Below are positions 43,531-50,786 of a DNA stretch of 64,000 nucleotides, in pieces. Location of the stretch: the NCBI RefSeq assembly GCF_007830355.1, contig NZ_VLKO01000004.1, positions 248,001 to 312,000 of the forward strand, given 5' to 3'. The translations under genes were made by a program, and so were the position numbers. How positions within the stretch are numbered: the first letter of the stretch is position 1; each line of letters begins with the position of its first letter. This DNA comes from Flavobacterium tiangeerense. GTDB lineage: Bacteria; Bacteroidota; Bacteroidia; Flavobacteriales; Flavobacteriaceae. The notes below the pieces were generated by a model. The model did not search any database. It worked only from the letters and a program-made list of their open reading frames with translations, and was not told where the DNA came from.

Positions 43531-45951
43531 ATGAAAATATCATACAACTGGTTAAAACAATTTATAAAAATAGACTGGAAATCCGAAGAAACAGCTGCAT
43601 TGCTTACAGACTTAGGGCTTGAGGTAGAAGTGGTTGAAAAGTACCAATCTATTAAAGGAGGATTAGAAGGAGTAGTTATAGGTCATGTATTAACATGTGT
43701 ACAACATCCAGATGCTGACAGACTGAAAATAACAACTGTTGATATAGGAACCGGCACACCAATACAAGTAGTTTGTGGTGTTAGTAATGTAGGTGCAGGA
43801 CAAAAAGTTCCTGTTGCTACTATTGGGACTGAATTGTATGATAAAGAGGGCAATGCTTTTACGATCAAGAAAGGAAAAATTAGAGGTCAAGAAAGCCACG
43901 GTATGATTTGTGCAGAAGACGAATTAGGTCTTGGTGAAAGCCACGATGGAATTATGATCTTAGACGACTCATTGGTACCTGGAACAGCCGCTGCAACTGT
44001 GTTTAAAATAGAAAATGATGAAGTTTTTGAAATAGGATTAACACCAAATCGTGCTGATGCTATGAGCCATCTAGGTACAGCTAGAGATTTGAGAGCAGGA
44101 CTTTTACAAAATGGAGTTAGCGTAGAGCTTATTACACCTTCAGTTAGTAATTTTAGAGTAGATAAAAGAACTTTAAAGATTGATATTGATGTTAAAGAAC
44201 CAAAATTAGCACCTAGATATTGTGGCGTTACAATCTCTGGTATTGAAGTAAAACCTTCTCCTGCTTGGTTACAAAACAGATTAAAATCTATTGGGTTAAA
44301 CCCAAAAAATAACATTGTTGATGTTACGAATTACGTTTTACACGAATTGGGTCAGCCCCTTCATGCCTTTGATGCTGCTAAAATAAACGGAAAAGTAGTC
44401 GTTCAAACTCTTGCGACGGGGACAAAATTTACCACTCTTGATGATGTTGAAAGAGAATTGCATGAGGAAGACTTAATGATTTGTGATGAAAAAGGACCAC
44501 TTTGTATTGCTGGTGTTTTTGGCGGAAAAAAATCAGGAGTTTCAGAAAGTACTAGTACTATTTTCTTGGAAAGTGCCTATTTCAATCCTGTAAGTATTAG
44601 AAAAACAGCGAAGAGACACCAACTTAATACCGATGCCTCTTTTAGATTTGAAAGAGGAATTGACCCTAACATCACTGAATATGCCTTAAAGCGTGCCGCA
44701 TTATTAATTCAAGAAGTTGCCGGTGGTGAAATTACATCAGATGTAGTGAATGTCTATCCAAAGAAAATTGAAGATTTTAATGTTTTTCTGAACTTTAAAA
44801 ATGTTAATAAAATAATTGGACAGGAAATTCCAAAAGATACTATTAAAAAAATACTGGTTTCATTAGACATTAAGGTAAATAGTGTATCGGATGCTGGACT
44901 TGGATTGACTATTCCTGCGTACCGTGTAGATGTTCAAAGAGAAATTGATGTTATTGAAGAACTTTTAAGAGTTTACGGTTATAACAATATTGCTTTTTCG
45001 AATAAATTGAATGCTACGGTTTTCAACGCTCCAAGAAACGAAGATTATAAAATTCAAAATGTTATTTCCTCTCAATTGAACTCTCAAGGATTTCATGAAA
45101 TGATGGCTAACTCATTGACAACGGCAAACTACGTTACACTTTCTGATCAACTAAATCCTACGAATAATGTAACCATGTTAAATCCTTTGAGTGCTGATTT
45201 ATCAACCATGAGACAATCATTACTATTCTCTGGACTTGAAGCAGTATCGTATAACATTAATCGTAAAAACGCTGATTTAAAATTATTTGAGTTTGGTAAA
45301 ACTTACCACAATTACCTTGCTGGTTATGAAGAAAAAAAACATTTAAGTTTATTACTTACTGGTAATAGAAACCAAGAAAACTGGACTGGAACACTAAAAA
45401 CTTCAGATTTCTTTTTGTTTAAAGGATATGTTTTAGGAATTTTATCTCGATTGGGTATTGATAAATTACAAACTAAACCAGTTGAACTAGATGTTTTTGC
45501 TGAAGGAATTTCACTAGTTGTTGGGAATGACACAATCGTTTCATTAGGAGTAGTTAAAAAAGTAATATTAAAACATTTTGGAATCAAACAAGAAGTGTTT
45601 TATGCAGACTTTAATTGGGATTTAATCCTTAAAAAAATAAGTACTAAAATTAAATATACAGAGATTCCAAAATATCCTGAGGTACGCAGAGACTTAGCTT
45701 TATTGCTAGATCAAACAGTTAGTTATGAAAGCTTATACAACTTGGCTAGACAAACTGAAAAAGGACTTTTGAAAAACATTGATCTATTTGATGTTTACGA
45801 AGGTCAAAACTTACCCGAAGGCAAAAAATCATATGCCTTGAGTTTTACCATTCAAGACAATGCAAAAACACTTACTGATGCTCAAATCGATAAAATTATG
45901 AGTAAGTTGCAAAAGAACTTTGAAACAGAAGTTGGTGCCGTTTTAAGATAA
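43531..45951 (+). CDS. pheT: Phenylalanyl-tRNA synthetase beta subunit
   Basis: The 806-residue protein has full family length and domain order. N-terminal MKISYNWLKQFI is followed by a tRNA-binding EMAP domain (about 40-150, with VIGHVLTCVQHPDADRLKITTVD), B3/B4 editing domain (HELGQPLHAFDAAKI), B5 domain, catalytic-like core and C-terminal ferredoxin-fold anticodon-binding domain (YPEVRRDLALLLDQTVSYESL). It forms an alpha2-beta2 enzyme with PheS, whose gene is not adjacent here. Confidence 0.96.
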   Translation: MKISYNWLKQFIKIDWKSEETAALLTDLGLEVEVVEKYQSIKGGLEGVVIGHVLTCVQHPDADRLKITTVDIGTGTPIQVVCGVSNVGAGQKVPVATIGTELYDKEGNAFTIKKGKIRGQESHGMICAEDELGLGESHDGIMILDDSLVPGTAAATVFKIENDEVFEIGLTPNRADAMSHLGTARDLRAGLLQNGVSVELITPSVSNFRVDKRTLKIDIDVKEPKLAPRYCGVTISGIEVKPSPAWLQNRLKSIGLNPKNNIVDVTNYVLHELGQPLHAFDAAKINGKVVVQTLATGTKFTTLDDVERELHEEDLMICDEKGPLCIAGVFGGKKSGVSESTSTIFLESAYFNPVSIRKTAKRHQLNTDASFRFERGIDPNITEYALKRAALLIQEVAGGEITSDVVNVYPKKIEDFNVFLNFKNVNKIIGQEIPKDTIKKILVSLDIKVNSVSDAGLGLTIPAYRVDVQREIDVIEELLRVYGYNNIAFSNKLNATVFNAPRNEDYKIQNVISSQLNSQGFHEMMANSLTTANYVTLSDQLNPTNNVTMLNPLSADLSTMRQSLLFSGLEAVSYNINRKNADLKLFEFGKTYHNYLAGYEEKKHLSLLLTGNRNQENWTGTLKTSDFFLFKGYVLGILSRLGIDKLQTKPVELDVFAEGISLVVGNDTIVSLGVVKKVILKHFGIKQEVFYADFNWDLILKKISTKIKYTEIPKYPEVRRDLALLLDQTVSYESLYNLARQTEKGLLKNIDLFDVYEGQNLPEGKKSYALSFTIQDNAKTLTDAQIDKIMSKLQKNFETEVGAVLR

Positions 45952-45968
45952 TACATATTGTGGAAATT

Positions 45969-46009
45969 AAAAAAGCGGTTGCTTTAAATTGTAGTCGACC
46001 GCTTTTTTT
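45969..46009. terminator. Bidirectional terminator between pheT and the DUF2589 operon
   Basis: AAAAAAGCGGT (45969-45979) pairs perfectly with ACCGCTTTTTT (45998-46008). A-runs and T-runs on both flanks allow termination of both convergent transcripts. Confidence 0.8.
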
Positions 46010-46048
46010 AATATTTTGAAACACTAAAAATAATTTACAGTTTTCTTT

Positions 46049-46603
46049 TTAGCAATAATCTTCTAAGTTTATTTCTTCGGCAATAAGCATTTGGATATCA
46101 GACATAATCAACATTGTTTTCAATTTGATTGCTCCAGCTTGTAATTGTTCATTTGACGTCGTAAATTTCCAGATAGCATCTACAAAATTTTCAAACGGCA
46201 AATCAGGATCATACTTTACAACTTTTGCCTGGCTAATGATCAATAAGATTTGCTTTACCAGTTCTCTACACTCTTCAACTTTTAATTCAAAGGGTTTCAA
46301 AACTGTCAATATCAAGCTTTGTAAATCATTTAATATCTCCGAGGCAGCTTTTAATTGTGCTTTCTTTAAAGAGATACTTTTATTATCAGAAAACCTTGGA
46401 ATCAATAATTTACTTTGTAAACCGGACAATTCAGCTACTTCACTGATAGTATATGTGCTTAAAATTTCTTCATTTTTAGCAATCCAAGCTGTTAATTTTT
46501 CGATAAACAAAGGATCTTTTGTTTGAAGACTTCTCGTTATTTTTGGAAATTCTAACAAGTTATTTTTCAAAACGCTAACTAGGTTTAATGTTGATTTTCT
46601 CAT
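46049..46603 (-). CDS. Hypothetical protein of the DUF2589 operon (184 aa)
   Basis: This all-helical, Lys/Leu/Ile-rich protein has no signal peptide, no membrane segment and only two Cys. Notable segments are LLEFPKITRSLQTKDPLFIEKL and the acidic tail MLIAEEINLEDYC. I do not recognise a family. Its ATG lies 2 bp after the stop of the 46606 gene, which implies translational coupling and a shared function. Third and last gene of the minus-strand operon. Confidence 0.75.
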   Translation of the reverse strand: MRKSTLNLVSVLKNNLLEFPKITRSLQTKDPLFIEKLTAWIAKNEEILSTYTISEVAELSGLQSKLLIPRFSDNKSISLKKAQLKAASEILNDLQSLILTVLKPFELKVEECRELVKQILLIISQAKVVKYDPDLPFENFVDAIWKFTTSNEQLQAGAIKLKTMLIMSDIQMLIAEEINLEDYC

Positions 46604-46605
46604 CT

Positions 46606-47310
46606 TTATTCAGGTAATAATTTTGATTCTATTTCTCCTTTAGCATTTTCAGATCTACTCCACTCCATTCCGTTTTCAGAAATTTTTAATTTAATGAAGA
46701 TTAAATTTTCAGACTTAAGTTCTCTTAATTTATTAGCTTCAACAACTATATTAAGATTAGCTAAAGCCTCCACCTCTTTACTAATTGTAATTTCTCGCAT
46801 TAAAACTGTTATTAAATCTCTAACAATCAAATCAATGTTCATTTTGGCTAATACCTCCTTGTTTACCAAAGCATATTTTTCAATTATCTTTAAATAATAC
46901 ACTACGATTTCTTTTGAAAAACCCAAAATAGAATCATGACTGTTAGTTATTTTAATTTGTTTTTCCAAAATACTTACTTGTCTGGCTGTCTCCGTTTGTA
47001 GCAATTTAGTAGGTTCTTTTGTAATTTTTAAGACTCCAAATTTTTCTAATAGGAAACTATAAACTAAAGTGTTAATCTTGATACTATCAAAACCAATTAC
47101 TGGAGGTTTTGAGATGTTTTCAATTTCATCTAAAGCAATGGGAATTGTCATTTCAACATCATCAATACGCATTCTTGGAATTGAAAAATGTTTCAAATAA
47201 TCATGTTTTGCATATTCTTCGGCCAATTTTACAGTTTGAAGGTCAGACATTATTTTAGCATTGGTAAAACTAGCCACAATACTTCCTAGGTAATCATTCA
47301 ATTTTATCAT
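46606..47310 (-). CDS. DUF2589-related protein (234 aa)
   Basis: The N-terminal half resembles the DUF2589 protein encoded upstream: KHFSIPRMRIDDVEMTIPIALDEI mirrors FLTMLSIPSIRIEEMTIDFNAKL, a short helix leading into a beta strand with an I-P-x-(M/I)-R-I-(D/E)-(D/E) core. The rest is helical and then ends in strands (FIKLKISENGMEW). It has no signal peptide or membrane segment. I infer a divergent paralogue or partner of DUF2589, in the same operon. Function is unknown. Confidence 0.7.
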   Translation of the reverse strand: MIKLNDYLGSIVASFTNAKIMSDLQTVKLAEEYAKHDYLKHFSIPRMRIDDVEMTIPIALDEIENISKPPVIGFDSIKINTLVYSFLLEKFGVLKITKEPTKLLQTETARQVSILEKQIKITNSHDSILGFSKEIVVYYLKIIEKYALVNKEVLAKMNIDLIVRDLITVLMREITISKEVEALANLNIVVEANKLRELKSENLIFIKLKISENGMEWSRSENAKGEIESKLLPE

Positions 47311-47325
47311 AGTTTCTTATTTTTT

Positions 47326-47364
47326 AAATAGATTGGCCACCCCAACAAGACAGCCAATCTATTT
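47326..47364 (-). promoter_or_regulatory. Intercistronic 12-bp hairpin in the DUF2589 operon
   Basis: AAATAGATTGGC (47326-47337) and GCCAATCTATTT (47353-47364) are exact inverted repeats around a 15-base loop, between the DUF2589 stop (47373) and the next start (47310). No U-tract follows on the minus strand, so it is more likely an mRNA processing or 3'-stabilising structure that keeps DUF2589 more abundant than its partners. Confidence 0.55.
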
Positions 47365-47372
47365 TAATATTA

Positions 47373-47975
47373 TTACGCGTTTACACTAGCTATACTGTCT
47401 TCTAGCATTGTTAATATACGATCTAATCCAGCTGGTAATTCATCATTAACAGCACGAACGTGTACGCCTAGATTATAGGTTTTCTCAACATTTGAACCCG
47501 TAACTGAAGTCCTCTTGTACGAAGCAGAAGCTTTGAAATTGACAATTTTGTAATTAATACCAAGTTCAGCACTTGCGACAAACTCACTAGAAACACTTTT
47601 GGTCTCTGTAGAAGTAAGCTTTGCATTGAAATCAATGGTCATTTCTTCTATTCTGATACTTGGAATAGACAACATCGTTAAGAATGGAACTCTAATTTCC
47701 ACCTCTTTATCATCAAATTTTGTATTTCCTGGAACGGATGCTTTTGTAGGATCTGGATCATAATTTGGATTAGGAATAGATTTTTTGTAGTTGAAATCTA
47801 CATAACGTAACTTTTTTGGATCAGTAGCAGAAGCTCCATCTTCAAAACCAACTGATTGTATAAAATTAACTTGTGCCATAGAGGCTGCATTTTGAGCTTG
47901 AACAGCTGCTTGTAATGGTCCACCGATGTAAACACTAAAATCTAAACTATTTAATTCTGCGACTAAATTTGACAT
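47373..47975 (-). CDS. DUF2589 domain protein
   Basis: The 200-residue soluble protein opens with a helix (LQAAVQAQNAASMAQVNFIQSVGF) and a linker naming Asp/Pro/Lys-rich loops. Strands follow: VEIRVPFLTMLSIPSIRIEEMTIDFNAKLTSTETK and YKIVNFKASASYKRTSVTGSNVEKTYNLGVHVRAV. This is the DUF2589 layout, a beta-sandwich-like family of unknown function that lacks a signal peptide. It heads a three-gene operon and is divergent from a small-protein/membrane/two-component operon. It may assemble into a larger structure with the two downstream proteins; this is inference from operon structure and the shared core. Confidence 0.85.
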   Translation of the reverse strand: MSNLVAELNSLDFSVYIGGPLQAAVQAQNAASMAQVNFIQSVGFEDGASATDPKKLRYVDFNYKKSIPNPNYDPDPTKASVPGNTKFDDKEVEIRVPFLTMLSIPSIRIEEMTIDFNAKLTSTETKSVSSEFVASAELGINYKIVNFKASASYKRTSVTGSNVEKTYNLGVHVRAVNDELPAGLDRILTMLEDSIASVNA

Positions 47976-48011
47976 AACTATTATTATTAAAATTTAATTC
48001 TTACTCTCTTA

Positions 48012-48077
48012 TTAAGGTTTTTCAGATTCCACCTCTCCATTTTGTGCACCAAATGGATTGATACAAAGTTGTGACAT
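48012..48077 (-). CDS. Possible 21-residue peptide upstream of DUF2589
   Basis: A minus-strand frame from ATG (48075-48077) to TAA (48012-48014) encodes a peptide beginning MSQLCINPFGAQNG and ending in a Glu/Lys-rich tail. It starts just after an in-frame TGA and stops 36 bp before the DUF2589 start. It could be a leader peptide, a genuine microprotein of the system, or chance. The composition looks protein-like, but there is no clear ribosome-binding site. Confidence 0.3.
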   Translation of the reverse strand: MSQLCINPFGAQNGEVESEKP

Positions 48078-48104
48078 AACTAGTTTTCACAAAAGAGTAA
48101 AGAC

Positions 48105-48184
48105 ACCCTATTTTATTTTTAGATATACCCTAAAAAAAAGGGGATATTTCCCCTTGTGGTATCTGCTGAATTGAAATATTTTTG
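48105..48184 (+). promoter_or_regulatory. Regulated promoter of the two-component operon
   Basis: TTG (48154-48156), 20 bp, TATTTTTG (48177-48184) is a Bacteroidota promoter. The inverted repeat AAGGGGATATTTCCCCTT (48138-48155) abuts and overlaps the TTG element. Further upstream ACCCTA occurs twice, at 48105-48110 and 48127-48132, 22 bp apart. The palindrome fits a repressor-type operator and the direct repeats fit activator sites. The NarL-type regulator encoded at the end of this operon is a candidate ligand. Confidence 0.65.
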
Positions 48185-48226
48185 TCCTGTTACCTTTTAA
48201 TAATATAACCTTAACTAAAAAACATT

Positions 48227-48658
48227 ATGGAACAAAAACCAATTAAGCCAAAACAACTTATTACTAAAGAATTTGCTAAATTGCTAAATGAAAATTATAA
48301 TAAAACCAGATATCCTTTGATCAAGGAAGCTATAAAAAAAGAAGATGCTAATGCGATTTGGTTTTCTATTGTGGAATTAGAAAATTATATTGCTTACATA
48401 AAAGCTGAAGCAAAAAGGCAAAAAGGTGAAATTGATGGTATTCGCTTTCATTTTGGCGCATATCCTGAAGATAAAGCATATGCCGAAAAAGCCGGTTTAA
48501 CAACTATTTTTTTAGCTCCAACAGGGACAAAGAAAATTAAAAAAACTACAGAAGTGTCCAAAATGGAAAAATCTATAGAAAATGATGATTCCTTGAATAT
48601 TGCACCATTAAACTATGGCTCTATTGGTAATCCACCTCCAATCCCTTATATTTATTAA
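48227..48658 (+). CDS. Small hypothetical protein (143 aa), first gene of the two-component operon
   Basis: The soluble charged protein has a helical N-terminal half (TKEFAKLLNENYNKTRYPLIKEAI; SIVELENYIAYIKAEAKRQ), then GIRFHFGAYPEDKAYAEKAGLTTIFLAPTG, a Lys-rich linker and a Pro/Asn-rich tail (NYGSIGNPPPIPYIY). The GIRFHFGAY and IFLAPTG segments look like conserved strands. No family with known function is recognised. Its stop codon is directly followed by the ATG of the membrane protein gene, so the pair is tightly coupled. Confidence 0.75.
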   Translation: MEQKPIKPKQLITKEFAKLLNENYNKTRYPLIKEAIKKEDANAIWFSIVELENYIAYIKAEAKRQKGEIDGIRFHFGAYPEDKAYAEKAGLTTIFLAPTGTKKIKKTTEVSKMEKSIENDDSLNIAPLNYGSIGNPPPIPYIY

Positions 48659-49306
48659 ATGTTTGAAGATTTAAGATTTTATATAATTTATTTAGCTTTA
48701 TTATCAAGCATAATAGGATTTCGATTCTATTATAAATTGCCTAATAATAAAGCTAAATTTATATTGTTTATAATAGTATTTTCTTTTTTGACAGAATTTG
48801 TAGGCAAATATTTTACATTATGGACTGGATTAATTAATTTTTCAGTCTATAATTTTTATATGTTAGCTAGTTTCAGTGCCTATATCGTATTGCTGTATGC
48901 GCTCTTTCTTAAATTAGAATTTAAAAGAATTGCAATTTGCTTCTTAATAATATTCTATTTATTTTACTTTTGTAACCTTTATTACTTTCAATATCATAAC
49001 GATACCGTATTCACCAATAGTTTTGCACTTGGAGTAGTTTTTGTATTACTCCTATCATGTTGCTATTTCATAGAAATTTTTAATTCTAAAAAAATACTTA
49101 ATTTCAAGAAATCAATTTACTTTTGGTTTATACTTGGAATTTTGCTTTTTCACGTACCTTTTTTACCTTTTATGTTGGCTATAAAATGGTTTTTAATAAA
49201 AAATGATGAATCAATATTTAGTTTAGTGCTTTTTATATTGAATCTATTAATGAACGGCTGTTTTATCATCGGATTTTTATGGAGCGAAAAGAGATACAAC
49301 TATTAA
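48659..49306 (+). CDS. Polytopic membrane protein (215 aa)
   Basis: Six to seven hydrophobic helices span nearly the whole length (for example FYIIYLALLSSIIGF, AKFILFIIVFSFLTEFV, SAYIVLLYALFL, IAICFLIIFYLFYF, GVVFVLLLSCCYFI, WFILGILLFHVPFLPFML, LVLFILNLLMNGCFIIGF). Aromatic content is very high. It sits between a small soluble protein and a histidine kinase lacking its own sensory domain; the kinase start overlaps it by 28 bp. It is probably the signal-receiving membrane partner of that kinase. Confidence 0.8.
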   Translation: MFEDLRFYIIYLALLSSIIGFRFYYKLPNNKAKFILFIIVFSFLTEFVGKYFTLWTGLINFSVYNFYMLASFSAYIVLLYALFLKLEFKRIAICFLIIFYLFYFCNLYYFQYHNDTVFTNSFALGVVFVLLLSCCYFIEIFNSKKILNFKKSIYFWFILGILLFHVPFLPFMLAIKWFLIKNDESIFSLVLFILNLLMNGCFIIGFLWSEKRYNY

Positions 49307-50073
49307 TAATTTCACTTAGTATAATTTTCTTTACACTAATTGTAATACTACTGACTTTGTTCTTTTATTTTTCAAAGAAAAAGAATTCTTTTTTAATTGA
49401 ACAAATGAAATCCAAGCACTACTTTCAATCTGAACTAGTAAAAACAAGGATAGAAATAAAAGATCAAACCTTATCCGAAATTAGTAAAGAACTTCATGAT
49501 AATATTGGCCAAATACTATCTGTGGCCATAATGCAATTGAACTTATTCCTGCAGGATGAAAATAAAATTGTTAAACCCAAAGAACTTAATAATCTAAAAG
49601 ATATCATTGCAAACGCGCTGGATGAAATTAGAATTTTATCGCGAATAATTAATAAAGAAAATACCTTGCAATGCAATTTCATTGAAGCTATACAGATAGA
49701 CTTAGATAAAATTAAAAAATTAAAGAAAATCAAATGTATTTTAAATTGGGATGGCATTTCACCACAAATACATTTTGAACATGAATTGTTTATTTACCGA
49801 ATTTTTCAAGAAGCCATTCACAATAGTTTAAAACATTCCCATAGTGAAACCTTTGAAATCACAATTCAAACTTCAAAAGATCATTTCCTATTAACTTTAA
49901 CTGATTTCGGAATTGGATACAATACCAATGAATTATCTACCGGTTCTGGATTGAACAACATGAAACTAAGAGCTCAACTTATTGGAGCATCAGTAGATAT
50001 ACATTCTAACAATAATGGCACCTCAATTAAGTTAATTTATCCTTTAACCACAAATCATGAAGACTATCAATAA
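49279..50073 (+). CDS. NarX/DesK-type sensor histidine kinase
   Basis: This short 264-residue kinase has one N-terminal membrane helix (LLIISLSIIFFTLIVILLTLFFYF), a HisKA_3 dimerisation helix with phospho-acceptor His in ISKELHDNIGQILS, and a HATPase domain with TDFGIGYNTNEL and GSGLNNMKLRAQLI. It has no extracytoplasmic sensor domain, so the signal probably comes from the overlapping membrane protein. It overlaps the response regulator gene by 17 bp. Confidence 0.9.
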   Translation: MERKEIQLLIISLSIIFFTLIVILLTLFFYFSKKKNSFLIEQMKSKHYFQSELVKTRIEIKDQTLSEISKELHDNIGQILSVAIMQLNLFLQDENKIVKPKELNNLKDIIANALDEIRILSRIINKENTLQCNFIEAIQIDLDKIKKLKKIKCILNWDGISPQIHFEHELFIYRIFQEAIHNSLKHSHSETFEITIQTSKDHFLLTLTDFGIGYNTNELSTGSGLNNMKLRAQLIGASVDIHSNNNGTSIKLIYPLTTNHEDYQ

Positions 50074-50701
50074 AATAATTATTGTAGATGATCATCTACT
50101 CTTTTCACAATCCTTAAAACTCTTAATAAATAGTTTTGATGATTTTGAAGTGGTTAATAGCTTCGAGAATGGCAAAGAATTTATCAATCATCTTCAAGAA
50201 AACCCTGACACCATTGTTGATCTTGTACTTTTGGATGTTAATATGCCCATTTTAGATGGACTAAGCACCATTAAATGGATAAAGGAAAACCAACCCAACT
50301 TGAACGTTATAGCCCTCTCAGTAAACAATGACGATGAAACCATCATAAAAATGATTACTAATGGCGCCAAAGGATATTTACTAAAAGATACTAGTCCAAA
50401 AATTTTTCAAGAAGCAATTATTGCGGTAATTGAAAAAGACTATTATTTTACTGAGTTAGTTTCATCTATTTTGATTAATCGAATTGATAGTGATAGTAAA
50501 AAAATTATTTTAAAAGAAAAAGAACTCATTTTTCTAAAACTAGCCTGTACCGAAAAAACATACAAGGAAATTGCAGATGAAATGTGTCTAAGTCCAAAAA
50601 CAATCGATGGTTATAGAGAAGTCCTATTTGAAAAACTTGAAATTAAAACTAGAATTGGTCTTGTACTTTATGCTATAAAAAACAAAATCGTTATTATTTA
50701 A
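50057..50701 (+). CDS. NarL/FixJ-type response regulator
   Basis: The 214-residue protein has a receiver domain (about 5-122) with IIVDDHLLF, phospho-acceptor Asp in LVLLDVNMPILDG, and the Lys in GYLLKDTSP. A LuxR-type helix-turn-helix (about 150-210) reads LKEKELIFLKLACTEKTYKEIADEMCLSPKTIDGYREVLFEKL. Translationally coupled to the kinase gene. It likely controls its own operon and the divergent DUF2589 operon through the shared 251-bp region. Confidence 0.92.
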   Translation: MKTINKIIIVDDHLLFSQSLKLLINSFDDFEVVNSFENGKEFINHLQENPDTIVDLVLLDVNMPILDGLSTIKWIKENQPNLNVIALSVNNDDETIIKMITNGAKGYLLKDTSPKIFQEAIIAVIEKDYYFTELVSSILINRIDSDSKKIILKEKELIFLKLACTEKTYKEIADEMCLSPKTIDGYREVLFEKLEIKTRIGLVLYAIKNKIVII

Positions 50702-50731
50702 AATTCTATTTTTACACAATAAATTTCATAA

Positions 50732-50770
50732 AAAATGCCCCAAAAAGCGAATCACTTTTTGGGGCATTTT
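50732..50770. terminator. Bidirectional terminator between the response regulator and OmpA genes
   Basis: A 16-bp perfect stem (AAAATGCCCCAAAAAG at 50732-50747 with its complement at 50755-50770) and 7-base loop has A-runs and T-runs on both sides. It separates two convergent transcripts. Confidence 0.9.
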
Positions 50771-50786
50771 CATATGTATACTTTTT

